DNA of 13,794 nt. It comes from Oscillospiraceae bacterium (GTDB taxonomy: Bacteria; Bacillota; Clostridia; Oscillospirales; Oscillospiraceae). The notes under the pieces were generated by a model. It did not search any database and was not told where the DNA came from. It was given only the letters and a program-made list of their open reading frames with translations. Both the position numbers and the translations under genes were made by a program. Positions within the stretch are counted from its first letter, which is position 1, and every line of letters begins with the position of its first letter. Positions 5,957 through 12,688 of this stretch are shown piece by piece. The stretch spans positions 1-13,794 of the forward strand of contig JAEDEN010000045.1 in NCBI GenBank assembly GCA_016293265.1. The letters run 5' to 3'.

Positions 5957-7078
5957 ATGTCGAAACGCTATTCCATCTTTCTCACGGCGCTTTTCTGCGC
6001 CTTCCTAGGCGGCATGGCCCTCCTGAGCCTGCTGCTGCCCAAGGAGAGCTTCTCCGAGCTGGAGAACCGGTATTTGCAGAAGGCCCCCACATTGAGCCTT
6101 TCCGCCATCGAGAGCGGCAAGTTCATGGAGGAGGCGGAGGACTACGTCTCCGATCACATGGCGGGCCGGGATCTCTGGGTGGCCCTGAAGGCCTGGAGCG
6201 AGCGCCTCTCCGGCAAAGGGGAGAACGAGGGAGTCTACTTCGGCAAAGACGATACCCTTCTCAATCAAGTCTCCGACCCCGATGAGACGCAGCTCAGCCA
6301 GGCCATGGATTTTCTCAACCTCCTGGCGGAGCAGTCCCCGGTGCCCACCTACTTCGGCGTCATCCCCACTTCCGCCGCCATCTGGCAGGACCGCCTGCCG
6401 GAAGGCGCTCCCACGGCGGATGAGGAAAGCGTTATCCGGGAGCTGGCAGGGGAAAGCCGGGCGCAGACCGTGGACATCTACGGCGCCCTGGCAGCCCACG
6501 CGGAGGAGGATATCTACTACCGCACGGACCACCACTGGACCAGCCTCGGGGCCTTCTACGGGGCAAACGCCATCCTGTCGGCCATGGGAAGAGAGCCGCT
6601 GGATCTCGCGGATTACACCCCCATCACGGTGTCCGACAGCTTCTACGGCACGATCTTCTCCACCTCCGGCGTCCGCTGGGTACCGCCGGACAGCATCGAA
6701 GTCTATGTGACGGAGGACGGCGTCAGCGTTACCTCTTACCCCAAGGGAGAGCCGGAGCCGGGAAAGCTCTATGATGCATCTTACCTCACAAAAAAGAATC
6801 AGTACGCCTATTTCCTGGGGGGCAACCAGCCCCTCTGCGTGGTGCGGTCCGAGAAGCCCGGGGCGGAGGGGAGGCTCCTCCTGGTGCGGGACTCCTACGC
6901 TGACAGCCTGACCCCCTTCCTGACGGAGCGCTTCCGGGAGATCCACCTCATTGACCTTCGCTACTACCGGGCGAGCCTCCAGGACTATATCCGGGAGAAC
7001 GGCATTGATGAGATCATGGTGCTCTACGGCTACAGCAGCTTCACAACGGACCGCAACCTCTTTCTCCTTGCAAAATGA
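5957..7078 (+). CDS. DHHW-family protein, partner of the MBOAT acyltransferase
   Basis: A 373-residue protein with an N-terminal signal anchor (hydrophobic 6-27) and the remainder predicted outside the membrane. It carries the family-naming TDHHWTSLGA motif (190-199), the early ENRYLQKAP segment (36-44), and a late RDSYADSL block (311-318). The layout resembles SGNH-type O-acetyltransferase partners such as AlgJ/AlgX, with Asp-His in DHH and Ser in DSY as candidate catalytic residues. Its ribosome site AAGGAGG overlaps the upstream stop codon, so translation is coupled to the MBOAT gene. It probably completes acyl transfer onto an exported polymer. The stop codon TGA (7076-7078) also begins a TGATAC string like the repeat ends nearby, so the last residues may have been reset by repeat insertion. 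Confidence 0.88.
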   Translation: MSKRYSIFLTALFCAFLGGMALLSLLLPKESFSELENRYLQKAPTLSLSAIESGKFMEEAEDYVSDHMAGRDLWVALKAWSERLSGKGENEGVYFGKDDTLLNQVSDPDETQLSQAMDFLNLLAEQSPVPTYFGVIPTSAAIWQDRLPEGAPTADEESVIRELAGESRAQTVDIYGALAAHAEEDIYYRTDHHWTSLGAFYGANAILSAMGREPLDLADYTPITVSDSFYGTIFSTSGVRWVPPDSIEVYVTEDGVSVTSYPKGEPEPGKLYDASYLTKKNQYAYFLGGNQPLCVVRSEKPGAEGRLLLVRDSYADSLTPFLTERFREIHLIDLRYYRASLQDYIRENGIDEIMVLYGYSSFTTDRNLFLLAK

Positions 7079-7335
7079 TACGAAAACCTGAAAAGATCTT
7101 TCAAGGCGTCGATCGCGCGAAGCGCGTCCGGTTTCTATGAGATGGGCGCGCAGGTTGCACACCGCGCGTGCGCGGAGCGCACGGATTTCATGCCGGACTC
7201 CTATGAAAAGCAGGCAAAGTCTACTTTTCACAGCGCGTCAGCGCGTCGGAGCCTGTATGAGACAGCATCTGCGCTTTCAGCGGCGCCTTTCCAAGAAAAA
7301 GTGTCTGCTGGTTCTTGGAAAAAAGTATCAAAGGA
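7079..7335. repeat. Palindromic-module region downstream of the DHHW gene
   Basis: Starts at the TGATAC overlapping the DHHW stop and ends ...AAAAAAGTATCA (about 7330), the inverse of TGATAC. It contains GCGCG-loop-CGCGTC modules, for example GCGCGAAGCGCGTCCGG near 7116-7132 and GCGCGTCAGCGCGTCGG near 7234-7250. Each is followed some nucleotides on by TATGAGA, and similar modules occur in repeats A and B. TCCAAGAA...TTCTTGGA closes another hairpin near the end. Short open frames exist but have no ribosome sites or recognisable products. Probably a third, more degraded element of the same style. Confidence 0.5.
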
Positions 7336-7362
7336 AAGGATTTCATTGGAAATCCGCATAGC

Positions 7363-7402
7363 AAAAGCGCCGGACATCCCGTCCGGCGCTTTTCTATCTT
7401 TT
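7363..7402 (+). terminator. Rho-independent terminator, probably of the MBOAT-DHHW operon
   Basis: AAAAGCGCCGGAC (7363-7375) pairs with GTCCGGCGCTTTT (7381-7393), a perfect 13-bp stem with a 5-nt loop, followed by CTATCTTTT. It is the first strong plus-strand terminator after the DHHW gene, about 285 nt downstream, beyond the repeat region. Confidence 0.75.
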
Positions 7403-7420
7403 GTGGGTCGTAGGTTTTTC

Positions 7421-7562
7421 TGATACTACTCTCCCATTAAAATAAGATGTTTTAATGGGAACCGCCGCGCTTTGCGCGTCGGTGCGTCTCATAAGAATCC
7501 AACGCGCCGTTGGCGCTATAAAAACAAGACAATTGTCTTGTTTTTAATGGATTCTAGTATGA
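7421..7562. repeat. MITE-like palindromic repeat, copy B (uninterrupted)
   Basis: A 142-nt copy of the element at 3487-3786, same orientation, without the nested insert. Its order is TGATACTACTCTC; CCCATTAAAA/TTTTAATGGG hairpin (7435-7444 with 7452-7461); GCGC-type hairpin plus GTCGG; AAGAATCC; CAACGCGCCGTTG; a 26-nt perfect palindrome (7520-7545); and GGATTCTAGTATGA. Together copies A and B bracket the MBOAT-DHHW operon as direct repeats. The right end stops a dozen bases short of the tRNA terminator. Confidence 0.75.
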
Positions 7563-7574
7563 CCGCAAAATGTA

Positions 7575-7609
7575 TGAAAAAGCCGCCCTGACTTTCGCCA
7601 AGGCGGCTT
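7575..7609 (-). terminator. Terminator of tRNA-Ala
   Basis: On the minus strand AAGCCGCC (7609-7602) pairs with GGCGGCTT (7587-7580), followed by TTTTC. It starts at the last base of the encoded CCA end, so the tRNA is a monocistronic unit with immediate termination. Confidence 0.8.
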
Positions 7610-7684
7610 GGTGGAGACAAGGGGGATCGAACCCCTGACCTCATGACTGCCAGTCATGCGCTCTCCCAGCTGAGCTATGCCCCC
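7609..7684 (-). tRNA. tRNA-Ala(GGC), CCA encoded
   Basis: A 76-nt cloverleaf read from the minus strand. The acceptor arms are GGGGGCA and TGTCTCC with discriminator A and encoded CCA. The D arm starts TAGCTCAGCTGGGAGAGC. The anticodon arm is CATGA-CTGGCAG-TCATG with anticodon GGC. The T arm is AGGGG-TTCGATC-CCCCT. The acceptor stem has the G3:U70 wobble that alanyl-tRNA synthetase recognises, confirming alanine. It decodes GCC and GCU, common in this GC-rich coding. No phage or integrase gene lies next to it, though repeat copy B sits just past its 3' end. Confidence 0.97.
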
Positions 7685-7702
7685 GAACTCGGAACAATGA
7701 TT

Positions 7703-7731
7703 AGTATACTTGGTCGCCCCCCAAATGTCAA
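7703..7731 (-). promoter_or_regulatory. Promoter of tRNA-Ala
   Basis: On the minus strand a consensus TTGACA (7731-7726) and TATACT (7708-7703) are spaced by 17 nt, ending 18 nt before the mature tRNA 5' end. This is a near-ideal sigma-A promoter, as expected for a stable RNA gene. Confidence 0.85.
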
Positions 7732-7778
7732 CATAAATTTTTTGCTTTTTCAATATTTTTTTCAGGGCTCCTGCCGGG

Positions 7779-7820
7779 GCCGGAAGCCCCGTCCGGAGTG
7801 CGGGCTCCGGGGGCTTCGGC
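7779..7820. other. Strong GC hairpin in a gene-free stretch (7732-8049)
   Basis: The outer helix GCCG(g)AAGCCC / GGGCTTCGGC and the inner helix CCGGAG/CTCCGG (7793-7798 with 7805-7810) make a stem of about 16 bp. The 5' arm can instead fold as CGGGGC-CGGAA-GCCCCG (7775-7791), so two structures exclude each other. Downstream a GAAGGAGG string (7825-7832) precedes GTGATG at 7848, but the frame there has no recognisable product and runs through the terminator at 8050. Further small hairpins follow, such as CCCGGTT/AACCGGG near 7860-7880 and TGTGG-TTT-CCACA near 7912. No promoter or named RNA family recognised. Confidence 0.35.
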
Positions 7821-8049
7821 ACTTGAAGGAGGAGAGGGAGAATTGCCGTGATGATCCAAAACCCGGTTTCAGACAACCGGGCCCTGATTGGATGTATCAC
7901 GACCCATGGCTGTGGTTTCCACACCAGGGGAAGGGAGGGATGCCGCATGAGATCCGGAGATACCCTGCTGTCGGCGGAGGGCCCCGGGCGGCGCAGTCAC
8001 CTGGGAGGGGCGGTCGTCTGGCTCCTCTCCGGACCCTGGGGGGAACCAA

Positions 8050-8098
8050 ATGAGAAAGAGCCCGCTCCTGCCACGTGCAGGGGCGGGCTCTTTCTCAT
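8050..8098 (-). terminator. Terminator of the NlpC/P60 gene (22-bp stem)
   Basis: Positions 8050-8071 and 8077-8098 form a 22-bp inverted repeat with a single G-T pair and a 5-nt loop (CACGT). The stop codon of the peptidase gene (8095-8097) lies within the stem. Read from the minus strand, the stem ends CTCTTTCTCAT and continues TTTGG. The near-perfect symmetry could also stop transcripts coming from the left. Confidence 0.65.
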
Positions 8099-9312
8099 GG
8101 GATGGGAAGGATGCGCTCCAGCGCTTGGAGCCAGGTCTCTCCGCTGGGGCGCTTTACCTCCAGGGACGTGAGGGCCACGGTATTCACCGCCCGGGCCTGG
8201 CTGCGCTCCGTGCCAAAGCGCCCGGCGGCGCTGAGGCAGCAGAGTTTTCCGTTCCGCTCCCCGCCGTAGAGCATCACGTGTCCGGGGAACCACAGGAGCG
8301 TTCCCGGCCGCTGCCGCCGAAGGAGGGCGCGCTTTTCCGCCAGGCTCCGGCAGGAGACATCCATGCCGCCGGGCAGCAGGGCGAGCCCTGCACTGTTCCG
8401 GGGCAGGCGGAAGCCGAAGCAGCGGAAGAGCTCCTGCACGAGGCCGGAGCAGTCCCGGCCGCCCAGCATCCCGCCCCAGCCGTAGGTCTCCCCCCGGAGG
8501 TTTTGCGCCAGGGCCCAGGCACTCTCTGGACGGTAGGGGAGATACCCCACATGGACGGGCCGGGAAATGGGGACAGCCACCGGCAGGAAGCTAAGGCGCC
8601 CGTCTGCTTCTCGGGTGGGAAAGTTCACAAGATAGCAGTCATAAAGTACCCGCCCCCGAAGGGGACGGGGCTCGTCGGGGCCGGAAAGCAGCCGCAGGCG
8701 CATCCCCAGAGACAGCTCCCGGCGGCCCGGGGCGTAGGGATCCCGGGGCAGGGCGAAGCCGCTGCCCGTCACCACCAGAAAGCGCTCCATCTCCCGGGCG
8801 GAGCACCAGTCCTCCCGGCTTCGGCAGAGGCCGATGGCGCTTACCGGCACCCAGCCCCGGGCAAAGGACGCCGCGGCGTAGTACCAGCGGCCATCCCGGC
8901 TGGGATGCAGCAGCGCCAGCGGCTCCCCGGGCAGGAGAGCCGTCTCTTGCAGGAGGTCATCGTAGCGGTCCCCCGAAATCCGGCTGACGGGCAGGTGCGT
9001 CGGCAGCAGCCGGAGGGCGCAGCGCTCCGTCACCATCCCCCAGCGGGGGAAGGCGGTTTCCGGCAGGTTGTCCGGAGCCCGGTTTTCGAGAATTGGGAAC
9101 CAGTCCACGGAAGTGAGGGGCCGGGCGTCCTCATAGCAGGGTCCCTCCGGCGGGGAAAATTCCCCCATCCAGCGCCTGAGCGTCCCCCGGGGGACGCCCT
9201 CCCGCAGGGCGTCCAGGTCCCGGAGACCGACATCCTCCCCCAGGCGCAGCAGCGTTTCATTGTAGCGTTCGATGGCCCCCAGGGACATGGCGGGGCCTTC
9301 CCGGCGCGGCAT
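8095..9312 (-). CDS. SH3-domain NlpC/P60 (C40) cell-wall peptidase
   Basis: A 405-residue protein whose layout fits the SH3 + NlpC/P60 cysteine peptidases that cut gamma-D-Glu/diamino-acid links in peptidoglycan peptides. Residues 1-95 resemble the N-terminal stabilising region. An SH3-like part spans about 100-160 (PGEPLALLHPSRDGRWYYA, ARGWVPVSAIG), and a second starts near 178 (FLVVTGSGFAL). The catalytic domain follows from about 263. The catalytic Cys288 is in YGWGGMLGGRDCSGLVQ and His345 in GHVMLYGG. GGGAGGGG precedes the ATG, and an in-frame TAG upstream rules out a longer form. Oddly there is no signal peptide or lipobox, although the family normally acts outside the cell. It may act on recycled muropeptides inside. 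It sits after the ygfK terminator, so it is transcribed independently. Confidence 0.85.
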   Translation of the reverse strand: MPRREGPAMSLGAIERYNETLLRLGEDVGLRDLDALREGVPRGTLRRWMGEFSPPEGPCYEDARPLTSVDWFPILENRAPDNLPETAFPRWGMVTERCALRLLPTHLPVSRISGDRYDDLLQETALLPGEPLALLHPSRDGRWYYAAASFARGWVPVSAIGLCRSREDWCSAREMERFLVVTGSGFALPRDPYAPGRRELSLGMRLRLLSGPDEPRPLRGRVLYDCYLVNFPTREADGRLSFLPVAVPISRPVHVGYLPYRPESAWALAQNLRGETYGWGGMLGGRDCSGLVQELFRCFGFRLPRNSAGLALLPGGMDVSCRSLAEKRALLRRQRPGTLLWFPGHVMLYGGERNGKLCCLSAAGRFGTERSQARAVNTVALTSLEVKRPSGETWLQALERILPIP

Positions 9313-9378
9313 GACATCCCCTCCCGAAAATGGATTCCCTGCATCCTATGTGCGCTCGCCTGCCAACATGAGGAAGCG

Positions 9379-9414
9379 CAAAAAGAAAGGCGGCCCGACA
9401 AGGTCGGGCCGCCT
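9379..9414 (-). terminator. Terminator of the ssnA-ygfK unit
   Basis: On the minus strand AGGCGGCCCGAC (9414-9403) pairs with GTCGGGCCGCCT (9399-9388), a perfect 12-bp stem with a 3-nt loop, followed by TTCTTTTT. It begins 17 nt after the ygfK stop and separates it from the NlpC/P60 gene. Confidence 0.88.
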
Positions 9415-9431
9415 GGGGCTTTGGGGAAGGA

Positions 9432-12374
9432 TTATGCGTAGAGGTAGCCGTAGCTCTCCCGGATGGTGAGGATCAGGGCCTCCAGATCCATGGGGAGGTC
9501 ATTGTCCTGCGCGAGATCATAGTCCCGGACCTGGCCATCCAGCCGGACGCGGACCGTGAGATCGCCGGTGAAGAGGACACCGGGGTTCTCGCTGTCTTCC
9601 ATATCCTCCGCCGTCTGGAAGAGGGTGAACTTATCGTGGCAGGGCTCGCTGGCGTAGGGGCAGAACTGGGTGCAGTTGCCGCACTCGTTGCACATCTTGT
9701 CCATGTGGACGATCTGGCGGCTGCCGTCGCTGAGTTCGATGGACACGTTGGCCCGGTTGGGGCAGGAGTCCACGCAGTTCTCGCAGACGGTGGCGCACTG
9801 CAGGCAGCGATCCCCCTCGCACTTTCCGGCGAAGGTCAGGATGCCCTTTTTGGCAATGGCGTCGCTGGGGGTGACGTAGGCCGCGGCGGGGATCTCGTAG
9901 GTATAGACCTCGCCGGTGACGGCCTCCGCAAAGCGGGCGGCGTCGGCAATGCCCTCCACCACCGTGGCGGGGCCGCGATGGGCGTCGCCGGCGCAGTAGA
10001 CGCCGGGGACGTTGGTCTCAAAGGCCACGCCCTTGCGGCCCATCTCGATGCCGTTGGCGGTCATGAGCTCGTCGTCCACCTTCTCGCCCACGGCGGAGAT
10101 CACGAGGTCGCAGGGGATGGAGAACTGTTCGCCGGACTTCACGGGGCTGCGGCGGCCGGTCTCGTCGGGCTCGCCCAGGACCATCCTGTCGCAGAGGAGC
10201 ATGCCGTCCGCCTGGCTCACGGGGGCGGCCAGCTCGATGAACTGCACGCCGTCGTCCATAGCCAGCTTCAGCTCATGCTCGTCGGCGGGCATGAACTTCC
10301 TGGTCCGGCGGTAGAGGATGGCGGCCTCGGCGCCCATGCGCTTGGCGACTCTCGCGGCGTCCATGGCGGTGTTGCCTGCGCCCACCACCACCACGTGGCC
10401 GCTGAGGCAGGGCTTCACCTGGGCCTTCATCTCCTTCATCCAGCCAATGACGCCCCGGACGTTGCCGGGGATGCCCAGCTCCCCGGCCTTCCAGGCGCCG
10501 GTGGCCATCAGGATATGGGTGTAGCCCATGGCCTTCAGCTCCGCGACAGAGGGGGCGGGCGCGCCGCACTTGACTTCCACGCCGTACTTCTCCATGAGAG
10601 CGATGTCCTTGTCCAGGGCCTCGTCACTGATGCGGAAGGCGGGGATCACGTGCCGGGGCACGCCGCCGAGGCACGCCTCCCGCTCGAAGATGGTGGTCTC
10701 GATGCCCGCCCGGCCCAGGAAGTAGGCCGCCGCGATGCCGGTGGGACCGCCGCCCACGATGGCGGCGCGCTTGCCCGCGACCTTTGCGGGACGCCGGATG
10801 GAGGCCATCAGGGCCTCGTAGCCGTTCTCCGCCGCCTGGAGCTTGGCGTCCCGGATGTGGACGGCGTCCTCATAGAAGTTCCGGGAGCACTGCCCCTGAC
10901 AGCGGTGGGCGCAGATGGTGCCGGTGAGGAAGGGCAGGGGGTTCTTCTCGGTGATGAGCTTCAGGGCCGGGCCGTAGAGACCCTTGCGGCAGAGCTCCAG
11001 ATACTCGGGGATGTCCTGGTCGATGGGGCAGCCGCTCTGGCAGGGGGACTGGAAGCAGTCCAGCAGGGGGACGGGCTCGTCGCTCTTGCGGGAGGGCAGG
11101 GGCTTGATGGCCTTGCAGTGGTGGGGGTCGGTGCGGGCGGCCATGGCCAGGTCGGAGATGGCGGCGCTGTCCGTGCCGGAGAAGGCGCGGTACTCCATGC
11201 CCTCGGTCTCCTCCACCATCTGGCGCAGGCGGTTGTATCCGCCGGGCTTCAGGATGGTGGTGGCGGCGGTGATGGGCCAGATGCCCGCGGCGAAGAGCTT
11301 GCCGCAGTTGAAGGCGTCGGCGCCGCCGGCGAAGGAGATCCGCATCCTGCCGCCGAAGGCCCGGGAGATGCGATTGCACATCTCGATGGTCAGGGGGAAG
11401 AGGCTCCGGCCGGACATATACATCTCCTCGCCGGGGAGCTCGCCCCGGGTGGTGTCCACCGGGAAGGTGTTGGAGAGCTTCAGGCCGAACTCCAGCCCCT
11501 TCTCGTCCGCCAGGGCCTGGAGCCGGTGGAACATGGGCACGGCGTCCTCCCACTGGAGGTCCTCGTTGAAGTGGTGCTCGTCGAAGACGATGTAGTCATA
11601 GCCCATGCTGTCCAGCACGCTGCGGGCGGTGCGGTAGCCCAGGATGGTAGGGTTGCACTTAACAAAGGTGTGCAGGTGCTTCTCCGTCAGGAGGTAGCTG
11701 GCGATGCGCTCGATCTCGTCCGGCGGGCAGCCGTGGAGGGTGGAGACAGTGACGGACCGGGAGACCCGGGGGGAGATGGCCGCGATGTAGTCGCGCTCCG
11801 CCGGGAAGAGCTCCGTCAGCACGGCGAGGCATTCCTGGAACTGGGCGGTGGAGCTGGCATCCATCATATTGTCGATGTAGCGGTTGACCTTCTCGCCCTT
11901 GATGCCTTCCAGGTCGTAGCCCACGCTCATGTTGAAAACGAAGCCGTCCGGATCACCCAGGCCATAGACCTTGCTGAGGACCTTCAGCGCGCACCAGGCC
12001 TTGATGTACTCATCCTGGGCCTGGGGCACCGTGAGCTCGGTGGACCACTCCTGGTTGTAGCCCTCGTCCGCTGCCAGGATGCAGGGGCGGGGCACGCAGG
12101 CGGCCAGCTCCGCGCCGTCCATTTTCTGGACGGTCTTCACCTCGAAGAAGCGGGCGCCGGCATAGTAGGCGGCGATGATGTTCTGGGCCAACTGGCTGTT
12201 GGGGCCGGCGGCGGGGCCGAAGGGGGTCTCGATGCGCTCCCCGAAGATGGGCAGGGACTTGCCGGAGGCCCGGTAGCCCTTGTGGACGCCAAAGAGATCG
12301 CCGGTGGCGGCGTACTCCGTGACGGCCCAGTTCATCAGGGACGCAAAGGGGATGGGATACATTTTCTCAGACAT
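9432..12374 (-). CDS. ygfK: YgfK-type iron-sulfur flavoprotein (putative selenate reductase subunit)
   Basis: A 980-residue modular oxidoreductase. Residues 1-430 form a dihydroorotate-dehydrogenase-like barrel (PFGPAAGPNSQLAQNI 51-66; VSTLHGCPPDEIE 210-222; ISFAGGADAFNCGK 346-359). Residues 438-525 are the glutamate-synthase-type [4Fe-4S] helical domain (Cys440, 445, 449, 488, 492, 496). An FAD Rossmann fold follows (AIVGGGPTGIAAA 538-550), then an NAD(P)H fold (VVVVGAGNTAMDAARV 661-676) and the second FAD motif GVYCAGDAHRGPATVVEGI (791-809). The C-terminus is a 2[4Fe-4S] ferredoxin (Cys857, 860, 864, 867, 871 and 895, 898, 901, 905). AAGGAGG precedes the start. The layout matches YgfK, which is slightly longer in E. 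coli. Named for a proposed role in selenate reduction, it now also appears among genes needed for anaerobic purine catabolism. It probably moves electrons between NAD(P)H, flavin and Fe-S partners. Confidence 0.93.
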   Translation of the reverse strand: MSEKMYPIPFASLMNWAVTEYAATGDLFGVHKGYRASGKSLPIFGERIETPFGPAAGPNSQLAQNIIAAYYAGARFFEVKTVQKMDGAELAACVPRPCILAADEGYNQEWSTELTVPQAQDEYIKAWCALKVLSKVYGLGDPDGFVFNMSVGYDLEGIKGEKVNRYIDNMMDASSTAQFQECLAVLTELFPAERDYIAAISPRVSRSVTVSTLHGCPPDEIERIASYLLTEKHLHTFVKCNPTILGYRTARSVLDSMGYDYIVFDEHHFNEDLQWEDAVPMFHRLQALADEKGLEFGLKLSNTFPVDTTRGELPGEEMYMSGRSLFPLTIEMCNRISRAFGGRMRISFAGGADAFNCGKLFAAGIWPITAATTILKPGGYNRLRQMVEETEGMEYRAFSGTDSAAISDLAMAARTDPHHCKAIKPLPSRKSDEPVPLLDCFQSPCQSGCPIDQDIPEYLELCRKGLYGPALKLITEKNPLPFLTGTICAHRCQGQCSRNFYEDAVHIRDAKLQAAENGYEALMASIRRPAKVAGKRAAIVGGGPTGIAAAYFLGRAGIETTIFEREACLGGVPRHVIPAFRISDEALDKDIALMEKYGVEVKCGAPAPSVAELKAMGYTHILMATGAWKAGELGIPGNVRGVIGWMKEMKAQVKPCLSGHVVVVGAGNTAMDAARVAKRMGAEAAILYRRTRKFMPADEHELKLAMDDGVQFIELAAPVSQADGMLLCDRMVLGEPDETGRRSPVKSGEQFSIPCDLVISAVGEKVDDELMTANGIEMGRKGVAFETNVPGVYCAGDAHRGPATVVEGIADAARFAEAVTGEVYTYEIPAAAYVTPSDAIAKKGILTFAGKCEGDRCLQCATVCENCVDSCPNRANVSIELSDGSRQIVHMDKMCNECGNCTQFCPYASEPCHDKFTLFQTAEDMEDSENPGVLFTGDLTVRVRLDGQVRDYDLAQDNDLPMDLEALILTIRESYGYLYA

Positions 12375-12391
12375 GGGGTTTCCTCCTTATG

Positions 12392-12682
12392 TCAGTGTTC
12401 TATTGCTTGGCGATCTAAAAACTCTTTATAAAGAATCCAATCGTTGTAATGAACATTGGCATGGTTTTTGGGATCCTTCCGACCAATCTGTTCAAAGTAT
12501 GCTATCAATAAAGTCTTTGCTTGACGCATGGATGCTTCATTTTGGAAGATTTCGTCGAACGGCATGCCGATGTTATGACGGGAAGAGTAAAAAACTTCAC
12601 TTGCCATATGCTCTGGGTGTGAATAATGATAGTGAGTTTTTCAATAGGAAGCGAATCTCTCTTGCAACTCTGGGATCGCCAT
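12392..12682 (-). pseudogene. Small AT-rich frame with an in-frame TGA between ssnA and ygfK
   Basis: From ATG at 12682, seven bases past the ssnA stop, the frame reads MAIPELQERFASY, then TGA (12643-12641). In the same frame it continues KTHYHYSHPEHMASEV and on to a TAA at 12392, 96 codons in all. The downstream part alone (ATG at 12607) would give 71 residues. A hand count over 12421-12660 gives about 39% GC, against roughly 65-70% in ygfK, which points to foreign origin. Patterns such as IGMPFDEIFQNEAS, GRKDPKNHANVHY and KEFLD look like a real protein domain of low-GC Firmicutes, but I cannot name the family with confidence. I see no good ribosome site at either ATG. Most likely a nonsense-mutated remnant; readthrough or selenocysteine is a remote alternative. 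Confidence 0.5.
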
Positions 12683-12688
12683 GTGCTT

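Noticed and set aside
3487..7562. CRISPR array
   Set aside because: The repeats are only two long copies plus scattered palindromic modules, with no regular repeat-spacer periodicity and no cas genes.
7609..7684. tRNA gene as an attachment site for an integrated element
   Set aside because: No integrase, no partial duplication of the tRNA 3' end seen in the window, and no phage-like genes nearby.
7848..8171. A 107-codon frame after a GAAGGAGG ribosome-like site
   Set aside because: The frame runs through a strong terminator into the antisense of the peptidase gene, has no recognisable domain and shows no promoter. Kept only as part of a finding, not called as a gene.
8050..9441. A 463-codon plus-strand frame over the NlpC/P60 gene
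   Set aside because: It begins inside a terminator hairpin, is antisense to a gene with clear catalytic motifs, and shows no recognisable domain.
9636..12431. A 931-codon open frame on the plus strand opposite ygfK
   Set aside because: It is the antisense shadow of a GC-rich gene with strong codon bias. Its translation is low-complexity Gly/Ala/Val/His/Asp with no domain, and ygfK on the other strand has full motif support.
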